From a bacterium (GTDB taxonomy: Bacteria > Hydrogenedentota > Hydrogenedentia > Hydrogenedentiales > SLHB01), in assembly GCA_024231375.1 (NCBI GenBank), contig JAAEQP010001539.1, forward strand, positions 1 through 10,345: a stretch of DNA of 10,345 bases, read 5' to 3'. How positions within the stretch are numbered: position 1 is the stretch's first letter; every line of letters begins with the position of its first letter. The notes below the pieces were generated by a model. It was given only the letters and a program-made list of their open reading frames with translations. It was not told the origin of the DNA and made no database searches. The translations under genes were made by a program, and so were the position numbers. Below are positions 1 through 5,567 of the stretch, one piece after another.

Positions 1-2
1 TG

Positions 3-758
3 GCGCGGGCGCGCGAAGCGGCGCGGCGTGCCAGTTGCCAGAACAATCTGCGCCAGGTCGGTCTCTCCCTGAAGATGTACACTGGCGAGAACCAGGACAA
101 TTTCCCCTCAATTCAGCGGTATGTCGGCGACGACTGCACCGAGAAGAACACCAACCAAGTCATGTTCGACGGCAAGTCCATGTATCCCGAGTATCTCAGC
201 GAGGCGCGGGTCCTCATCTGCCCATCCGATCAGGACGGACAGGCCCAATACGACTTGGGCCGCTGGAATCGCCCAGACGGGCTCGGTGGCTCGCGTGCCG
301 AAGGATCCACGAACCCCTGCCTCCTGGATCAGGTCTCCTACTTCTACACAGGGTGGGTGTTCCGCTCCGAATGGATCGCTGACGAAGCGACCAACGACAT
401 GTCCCTCCTGTTCGCCCAGGATTTTCAGGACATCCTGGTCTACGGTACCGCCGCCGATTTAGATGCGGGCTGGGACTTCACGGACGAGAACGGCGAGCAG
501 CATACCGTGCATCGGCTTCGGGAAGGTGTGGAGCGGATGTTCATCAAGGACATCAACAACCCGTCCGAGTCCAACTTGGCCCAGACCGAAGTGCCCATGA
601 TGTTCGACAAGGTGGACATTGATGTGTCCGAGTTCAACCACATTCCCGGCGGCGCCGAGGTGCTCTTCATGGACGGCCACGTGGAGTACATCCGCTACCC
701 CGGCAAATTCCCCGCCAGCCGGGCCTGGGCCGAACTCGTCGACCACTTGGAGTTCTAA
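3..758 (+). CDS. Pseudopilin / prepilin-type protein with H-X-DG C-terminal motif (5' end missing)
   Basis: The reading frame is open from base 3 to the TAA at 756-758, giving 251 visible residues with no start codon in the window. The visible protein begins ARAREAARRASCQNNLRQVG, which is the part of the long N-terminal pilin helix just after the hydrophobic stretch in the large DUF1559-like pseudopilin families. The type III signal peptide and methylation site, probably about 30 residues, would lie upstream. Near the C-terminus is the segment NHIPGGAEVLFMDGHVEYI, which matches the prepilin-processing-associated H-X9-DG motif except that ten residues separate His from Asp-Gly. Such proteins are exported through a type II secretion or type IV pilus-like machine. 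They are hugely expanded in Planctomycetota, Lentisphaerota and similar phyla, where individual functions are mostly unknown. The gene ends 14 bases from the convergent gene at 773. Family assignment is firm; role is not. Confidence 0.9.
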   Translation, partial: ARAREAARRASCQNNLRQVGLSLKMYTGENQDNFPSIQRYVGDDCTEKNTNQVMFDGKSMYPEYLSEARVLICPSDQDGQAQYDLGRWNRPDGLGGSRAEGSTNPCLLDQVSYFYTGWVFRSEWIADEATNDMSLLFAQDFQDILVYGTAADLDAGWDFTDENGEQHTVHRLREGVERMFIKDINNPSESNLAQTEVPMMFDKVDIDVSEFNHIPGGAEVLFMDGHVEYIRYPGKFPASRAWAELVDHLEF

Positions 759-772
759 CCCCGTCCGTCACG

Positions 773-2158
773 TCATTCGGCAACCACCAGCACCGCCCAA
801 TGGCCCTCGCCCGGACACGTCAACAGAACTGCATCGCCGCCTGGCACGTTCTCAGGTGGTTGCCACGCGCTCGCCATGATGTCGAGCCACCGGACCGTCG
901 CCCCGCCCTTCGAAGCTCCAGTGTTTAAGCGCACCTCGCCGCCATTCGGCAAGTAGACCGCATAGGCCTTGCCCGGTTCCGCCATGCAGTACGCTTCGTT
1001 CGCTTCACGCTCCCCGAGTAGATCGTTGTGCGGCAAGGATGCGAAGACATCGATCTCCGCCGCAAGCATCCGCATGCTCTTGATGCTTGCCAGCACCGCC
1101 TTGTTGAGGCCCAGGCCCGCGTCGGGCCGATGAAAACGCACCGCCGCAATGCCCCCGAACACGTTGCGCCAAAATCGCTCCACAGCGTCCTGACTGCTTC
1201 CAAATGGTCCACCGTCGGCCCCGTACATCTTCACACAGTTCATGGGGCGGCGATTCGAGTCGATGCGGGCGGACACGTGCGCGATGTTGTTCCAGTGCTT
1301 GTCACCCTTGTTGTGATTGTTCTGGGAGATGTCGACAAACGAGTACGTCTCCGGATGGTCGAAGGTGGCGTTGTGCTTGGGATGCGAAAGGTTCCACGGA
1401 TCCCACATCTCAGTGGTTTGGACAGTCTTCCCCTTCTCAGCGGCTTTGCCCTTGATGTAGCCGGACCAATAGATGCCCCATTCAGGTGTCACGGCAGTCT
1501 CGTTGTCCATGCAGTAGAGAACGTGGCCATGTTCGAGCGAATAGGACAGCATCTTGTCCACGAAGCGCTGCTGGTACTTGAGCACCACCTTCTGGTTTCG
1601 TTCCGCGGGGATCGACCAGAAGAAGTTGTTGCCCAACTGCAGCGGGTGTCCCTTCACCTCGGTAGGTAGTCCCGATTCCTCCACGGTATACGTGCTGTTG
1701 TTCTTCGGGTTAAGGGGATTCCGATCCCAGTACTGGCGATAGTAGTCGAAGGTCGCCCAAACCTCGATTTGCACAAAGACGTCGCGCTCCCCGGTGAGGC
1801 GCAGGAACCGGTCGAACCGGTTCCAGTACTCGTCGTTCCACTGGTCCAAGTCGTAGGAGTCGCCGACCTTCTTGAAAGCCCACACATTGCCCTCGTCGCG
1901 CGATGACATGGTGTTGCGGACGTAGTTGCCCCCGACCGAATGGAGCAGATCCAGGTGTTCCTCGATATCCGGAATCTGGAACAGGTTGTCTTCCTTGGAT
2001 CCGCCGATCAGCAGAACCGGTTCGCCATCCAGTTGCCAGTACCGTGGATTCGCGTCCCAGATGTCGATGCCCCGATCCGCGGTCTCGGTGCCTGCCGCCG
2101 TCATCACAATCAGAGTCAATACGCTCAGGATCGCCCACACCTCGTGCCTTCTCCTCAT
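773..2158 (-). CDS. Secreted apiosidase-like / GH-A-type glycoside hydrolase with C-terminal beta-sandwich
   Basis: This encodes 461 residues. The ATG at 2158-2156 is chosen because an AAGGAG ribosome site (plus-strand 2166-2171) lies 7 bases before it and a signal peptide follows at once: MRRRH, then a hydrophobic core, with likely cleavage near residues 22-28. A longer reading frame to 2260 would bury the signal peptide. Residues 30-385 look like a (beta/alpha)8 barrel of the DUF4038/apiosidase-like kind: RYWQLDGEPVLLIGGS near residue 39, GGNYVRNTMSSRDEG near 76, and DNE at 218-220, where clan GH-A enzymes carry the acid/base Glu. Residues 388-461 (AYAVYLPNGG ... RWLDI ... GHWAVLV) resemble the small C-terminal beta-sandwich called the putative collagen-binding domain. 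The product is probably exported and acts on a polysaccharide. The substrate cannot be read from the sequence. No obvious nucleophile Glu is seen in the expected later region (RPMNCVKMYGADGG, residues 304-317). Confidence 0.82.
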   Translation of the reverse strand: MRRRHEVWAILSVLTLIVMTAAGTETADRGIDIWDANPRYWQLDGEPVLLIGGSKEDNLFQIPDIEEHLDLLHSVGGNYVRNTMSSRDEGNVWAFKKVGDSYDLDQWNDEYWNRFDRFLRLTGERDVFVQIEVWATFDYYRQYWDRNPLNPKNNSTYTVEESGLPTEVKGHPLQLGNNFFWSIPAERNQKVVLKYQQRFVDKMLSYSLEHGHVLYCMDNETAVTPEWGIYWSGYIKGKAAEKGKTVQTTEMWDPWNLSHPKHNATFDHPETYSFVDISQNNHNKGDKHWNNIAHVSARIDSNRRPMNCVKMYGADGGPFGSSQDAVERFWRNVFGGIAAVRFHRPDAGLGLNKAVLASIKSMRMLAAEIDVFASLPHNDLLGEREANEAYCMAEPGKAYAVYLPNGGEVRLNTGASKGGATVRWLDIMASAWQPPENVPGGDAVLLTCPGEGHWAVLVVAE

Positions 2159-2165
2159 CGTCCCG

Positions 2166-2171
2166 CTCCTT
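2166..2171 (-). promoter_or_regulatory. Ribosome binding site that decides the start of the 773-2158 gene
   Basis: The minus strand reads AAGGAG here, 7 bases before the ATG at 2158. This favours that start over the in-frame upstream ATG at 2260, whose extra 34 residues do not look like a signal peptide. Confidence 0.75.
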
Positions 2172-2280
2172 CTGATCCGTCCCTCGGATCCTGGTTTCGC
2201 CGACGCTGCAGCCAACGGTCGCCACTGCCTACAATACCCTCTGTGTGTCTGGGGCTTCACCTCCCGTTGATTTGACGGAT

Positions 2281-2306
2281 TCCGAATGTCATCCTACTCC
2301 TTCGGA
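2281..2306. promoter_or_regulatory. Inverted repeat in the divergent intergenic region, possible operator
   Basis: TCCGAA (2281-2286) and TTCGGA (2301-2306) form a perfect 6-base inverted repeat separated by 14 bases. It lies in the 198-base space between two divergent genes for secreted carbohydrate-related proteins. A TTGACG hexamer at 2272-2277 could be a plus-strand -35 element, but the sequence 17 bases later (TACTCC) is a poor -10. The position would suit a shared regulator. The arms are short, so chance is possible. Confidence 0.3.
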
Positions 2307-2307
2307 C

Positions 2308-2330
2308 AGGCCCGTGCATTCGACGGGTCT
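2308..2330 (+). promoter_or_regulatory. Leader hairpin ahead of the 2357 gene
   Basis: AGGCCCGT (2308-2315) can pair with ACGGGTCT (2323-2330) as an 8-base-pair stem with one G-U pair and a 7-base loop. It ends 12 bases before the ribosome site at 2343-2349. No T-run follows, so it is not an intrinsic terminator. If transcribed it could affect translation or mRNA stability of the downstream gene. Confidence 0.35.
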
Positions 2331-2356
2331 CGACTAACCGCAGAGGGAGTATCACG

Positions 2357-5248
2357 ATGCGTCTTGCCATATGTATGGGATTGGTGTGCGCCGCGGCCTG
2401 CGGCGCCGGGGCCGAACAGGGAATAGCGATCACGCCGGACGAGAACGGGGCCTTCGTCTTCGAAGAGGACTTCACGACCCCCAGGTTCCTCGAGGACGCG
2501 TTCCTCGACAACCTGGGCGCCGATCAGTGGCGCGAAGGGGCCGTCACCAATATGGGCCCCGGACGCAACCGCACCATCACCTACCGGTTCCACGGCGAGG
2601 CCGCCATCACATCCCTCGACGTATCCATCGCCCAGCGGTCCAACGCGCGATCGCTCGGCGGCCGCACCACACTGCTCGCGTCCACCAACGGACTCGACTG
2701 GTCTCCCGTCGACCGGTCCACGGACAAGGAGGCCGACGCCAACCACTTCCAAACCGCCCCACTGATCTTGAACGGCAAGACAGCCGAACCGTTCGGCGGC
2801 GGCCGGGAAGTGTGGGTCCGCGTGGTCATGGACAACTACAGCGGCCTCAAGACCGCCGAATCGAGCGCCCTGTACTGCGTAAAGGTCGCCCTCACGACCG
2901 CCCCCGACGCGTCCGACTCGGGATCCGACACCTCCCTCGAAACGCGCTGGGCCGATCTGAAGGCCGCGTCGAACTGGCGTACCGTTTCCATGGAATGGTG
3001 CGAAGGCGTGACCGAATCGGCCCCCCACTACCTCGAAGACGTGGACGGCTGGCTCCTGCCCGCATCGGATCTGTCGCCGCCAGAGGCGGAATGCGGGCTC
3101 CCCATCTCCCGCAAGTACTCGACCGCCGACCGCCGGTGTCTCTCCATGGCGGTGTTCGTGAACACCGACGATTCGGCCCAACCCATTATGGCCCGCATCA
3201 CCTTCCGTGCCCGGCGCGACAGCCATCGAGAATCGTCCGTCCTGTGGGACAACCAGCCCGTAGCCACCTTCGACGCCGCTAGCTACTTCGACCAAGATCG
3301 CGCGGTGTACGTGGACCTGCCGGGCTCCCGCGCGGCCGGCGTGCATGAGTTGCGGCTGACGGGCCGCGACGGCAACCGGTCGGCCTGGATCAGGCGCGTC
3401 GAAGTGTGCGGCCCCGGCGTGATCGGCTGGGCCGAGAAGCCACCGCTCCCCCAAGGCGGCCCCTTGCGCCTTGTCTCGGCCTACTACATGCCCGACCCGC
3501 CGCCCCCGGCCGACTCGCAGGTCGTCGAGGGACGTCAGCCGAAGAAGCGAGGCGTGTCTTTCGCGGGCCTTCAGCGAATGTACGCCGAGCACAGCGAGTT
3601 CGGCGCACTGCGCATCGTGGTCGTCAACGACGGTCCCAAGCCTGTCCGGATCGCCGACCCGGTTCTGCTGAACGGTCAACCCGTCGAGGACAGCTACGTC
3701 GATTTCAAGACGAGCGCGTGGGACGCGCCAGGCGTGGTCTGGTACCGCGTTCGGCCCAGAACCCTGGCCCCCGGTCAAGCTGGGCAGGTCTACATACGGT
3801 TCCGTCGCAGGCCTTCGGGCGACGCCGCCAAGGTAACCCTCACCTGCGAGAACGCCCCTGCCTGCGAGGCGGTTGTGCCCTACACCGCCCCGGCCGCCGT
3901 CATCGACTACGTGACCACAGGCAAGACCGACGACACACTCTTCATCTACGCCCGTGTGAGTCCGGAGCAATCCGGCACGAAGCTGGCCGGTGTCACGCTG
4001 GACGGCGTGCCGCTGCCCGATGCCCGCATCTACGGCGCGGACTTCCCGGGCGGCCTTGCGCTCGCCGTGGCCAAGCTCCCGCGACCTCTCGAACAGGGCG
4101 CGTACCACGTGGCGGGCATCGATCTCGGCGATGATGGGACCGTCGCCGCCCAGTTCCGCGTGTTGCCCTTCATGTTCGCGCGCAGTTCCATCCATGTGCC
4201 GACCGAAGTGGCGCGCGACATGCACATGAACCTGCTCACATGGGTCAGACGGCCCCTTGAGGCATGCCAGGAGTACGACATTGACACCACGGCCCATCAC
4301 GGCGACGTCATGAACCTGCACGAGCGCATGCCCATCATCTTCGCCCCCGACGAACCCGATGCCAAAGACAACCGCGGCGGCGGATACGACAAAGGCCTCG
4401 GCTGGCACGTTCGCACCCTGGCCGAATCGGGATGGCAGGAGTTGGTCGAGCGAAGCGATCATCCCGTAGCCAGTTGGATGAACATGGACGGTACCGTCCG
4501 GCCGCTCAACTGGGCCGTATACGGCCAGTACGGCGACGTCAATGGGTTCGACCCCTATCCTGTCACGTACTACGGAGGCGACCACGCCTTCGTGCGCGAG
4601 AGCCTGTCTCACTGCCGGAACCTCGGCGCGCCCACCCGCTTGTACGCCATCCTCGAAGCCTACGGGTGGTCCAGGGGACAGGGCGTGCCCAGCAAGGTAC
4701 GGGGCCCGATACCCGCCGAGTACCGCCAGAATGTTGTCCAGGCCATCGGCACCGGGATGAAAGGTCTCAGCAGTTGGGTGTACTCCGCCATCGCGGGAGG
4801 ATGGCAACTGAACGACCCGCTACGCGACGAGATTACCGCATCCAACCGGCTGCTGGAGTCCATCGAGGACCTCCTGCTGATCGGCACGCCCATCGACTGT
4901 GTCGAGTGCGACGCAGGCACCGTTCGGACGGGCGTGATCGACAACGAGCAGTGGCCCAAGGATCGCGTGTGGGCAGGCGCCTTGCTCTGTGGTCCCGACG
5001 CGCTCGTCGTCACGGTCGCCAACCATATCCCCGCACAGTCGCCCGAGCCGCCCGACATCGAACCTGCTCGCGACCTTCGCGTCCGGGTGGCCCTGCCCTC
5101 CTACATGGGGGAAGCCGTCACCGCGTGGGAGGCCACTCCGGACGGTCTGTCGCCCGTGCCCAGTCAACTGTCCGCAGGCCGGATCACCATACCCGTCGAG
5201 GTCCTGGAATCCGGGAAAGTCTACGTCCTTCGTGCGCAAAGCGAATAA
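2357..5248 (+). CDS. Large secreted multidomain protein with glycosidase-like TIM barrel
   Basis: This encodes 963 residues. The ATG at 2357 has the purine-rich ribosome site GAGGGAG (2343-2349) 7 bases upstream, and a signal peptide (residues 1-19, cleavage likely after AGA) begins there. Residues about 30-180 look like a beta-sandwich with discoidin/F5-8-type flavour (TTLLASTNGLDWSPV). Residues 205-355 look like a second beta domain, followed by a proline-rich linker at 379-386. Residues 410-605 look like Ig-like beta segments. Residues about 610-850 resemble the barrel of uncharacterised GH-A-like proteins: DEPD at 665-668, GFDPYP at 730-735, ILEAYGW at 765-771, and a segment ending GMKGLSSW at 800-807. 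Glu666 and Glu767 are candidate catalytic residues. A final beta domain covers about 870-963. It is probably exported and acts on or binds a complex glycan. I cannot assign a family by eye. It is divergently oriented to the hydrolase gene, suggesting shared control. Confidence 0.8.
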   Translation: MRLAICMGLVCAAACGAGAEQGIAITPDENGAFVFEEDFTTPRFLEDAFLDNLGADQWREGAVTNMGPGRNRTITYRFHGEAAITSLDVSIAQRSNARSLGGRTTLLASTNGLDWSPVDRSTDKEADANHFQTAPLILNGKTAEPFGGGREVWVRVVMDNYSGLKTAESSALYCVKVALTTAPDASDSGSDTSLETRWADLKAASNWRTVSMEWCEGVTESAPHYLEDVDGWLLPASDLSPPEAECGLPISRKYSTADRRCLSMAVFVNTDDSAQPIMARITFRARRDSHRESSVLWDNQPVATFDAASYFDQDRAVYVDLPGSRAAGVHELRLTGRDGNRSAWIRRVEVCGPGVIGWAEKPPLPQGGPLRLVSAYYMPDPPPPADSQVVEGRQPKKRGVSFAGLQRMYAEHSEFGALRIVVVNDGPKPVRIADPVLLNGQPVEDSYVDFKTSAWDAPGVVWYRVRPRTLAPGQAGQVYIRFRRRPSGDAAKVTLTCENAPACEAVVPYTAPAAVIDYVTTGKTDDTLFIYARVSPEQSGTKLAGVTLDGVPLPDARIYGADFPGGLALAVAKLPRPLEQGAYHVAGIDLGDDGTVAAQFRVLPFMFARSSIHVPTEVARDMHMNLLTWVRRPLEACQEYDIDTTAHHGDVMNLHERMPIIFAPDEPDAKDNRGGGYDKGLGWHVRTLAESGWQELVERSDHPVASWMNMDGTVRPLNWAVYGQYGDVNGFDPYPVTYYGGDHAFVRESLSHCRNLGAPTRLYAILEAYGWSRGQGVPSKVRGPIPAEYRQNVVQAIGTGMKGLSSWVYSAIAGGWQLNDPLRDEITASNRLLESIEDLLLIGTPIDCVECDAGTVRTGVIDNEQWPKDRVWAGALLCGPDALVVTVANHIPAQSPEPPDIEPARDLRVRVALPSYMGEAVTAWEATPDGLSPVPSQLSAGRITIPVEVLESGKVYVLRAQSE

Positions 5249-5369
5249 GTCACTCTACCTCTTATGTTACCGCAGTGAGGGGAGGGGGCGTAGAAAGAAG
5301 AGCACGTCGGCTTTTTATTGGATTTTCTTGGGGTATGCGAGACGTATTTGGTTTTCGAGCCAATATTAG

Positions 5370-5398
5370 TTGACATTCAGGCCTGGACTTGCTAAATT
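5370..5398 (+). promoter_or_regulatory. Sigma70-type promoter for the cheA operon
   Basis: A perfect -35 box TTGACA (5370-5375) is followed after exactly 17 bases by TAAATT (5393-5398), a 4-of-6 match to the -10 consensus. The sequence upstream is AT-rich, which could help as an UP-like element. Transcription would start near 5404-5406 and read into cheA. It is the best promoter seen in the window. Housekeeping promoters in this kind of phylum are not well mapped, so function is inferred. Confidence 0.55.
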
Positions 5399-5419
5399 GC
5401 GAGTAGTGTGAAAGCGCGT

Positions 5420-5441
5420 CCCGTCGGCTTCGCCGTCAGGG
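5420..5441 (+). promoter_or_regulatory. Small hairpin in the cheA leader
   Basis: CGGC (5425-5428) pairs with GCCG (5432-5435) around TTC. The stem can extend through G5423-C5437 to CCC (5420-5422) with GGG (5439-5441), across a T-T mismatch and a bulged A. There is no T-run after it. It lies about 15 bases after the predicted transcription start, so it might protect the 5' end of the mRNA. Chance pairing in GC-rich DNA is possible. Confidence 0.3.
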
Positions 5442-5567
5442 TGCCTGATAGAATCGGCGGTGGCGTGCTCGTCTCAGTGGCGGCAGGAGGTGGTGCGGCT
5501 TCCCTTCTCTTCCAGGAGGGCTGAAGCGCCGACCACTACAATCGCATGAGGATAACCAACTCCGGTC

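Larger units (their letters stand above)
5249..5567. other. Intergenic region with AT-rich island and cheA leader
   Basis: This 319-base stretch has no convincing gene. Base composition drops to AT-rich between about 5310 and 5400, in contrast to the GC-rich genes on both sides, which fits a promoter region. Behind the 2357-5248 gene there is only a weak terminator candidate: GAAGAGC (5297-5303) can pair with GCTTTTT (5310-5316) around a 6-base loop with two G-U pairs, followed by ATTGG and another T-rich run. From about 5405 to the cheA start is a leader of roughly 165 bases. It contains a small hairpin and two AGGAGG sequences (5485-5490 and 5514-5519) that are not placed correctly for cheA. 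Confidence 0.6.

Noticed and set aside
2357..2413. Lipoprotein signal in the 963-residue protein (Cys11 or Cys15)
   Set aside because: Neither Cys is preceded by a proper lipobox; Ala-Ala-Ala-Cys lacks the usual Leu/Val/Ile at -3. A normal signal peptidase site after Ala-Gly-Ala fits better.
2294..4807. Open reading frame of 837 codons on the minus strand
   Set aside because: It lies wholly antisense to the 2357-5248 gene, whose plus-strand protein has a signal peptide, ribosome site and recognisable motifs. The antisense translation is rich in Gly, Arg, Val and His without family features, as expected from codon bias in GC-rich DNA.
5250..5278. Terminator stem TCACT/AGTGA behind the 2357-5248 gene
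   Set aside because: The stem is only 5 base pairs with a 19-base loop, and is followed by a G-rich run, not T residues.
5493..5549. Leader peptide starting at GTG 5493
   Set aside because: AGGAGG is only 2 bases before the GTG, too close for normal initiation, and the peptide has no telling composition. It is kept only as a possibility in the leader finding.
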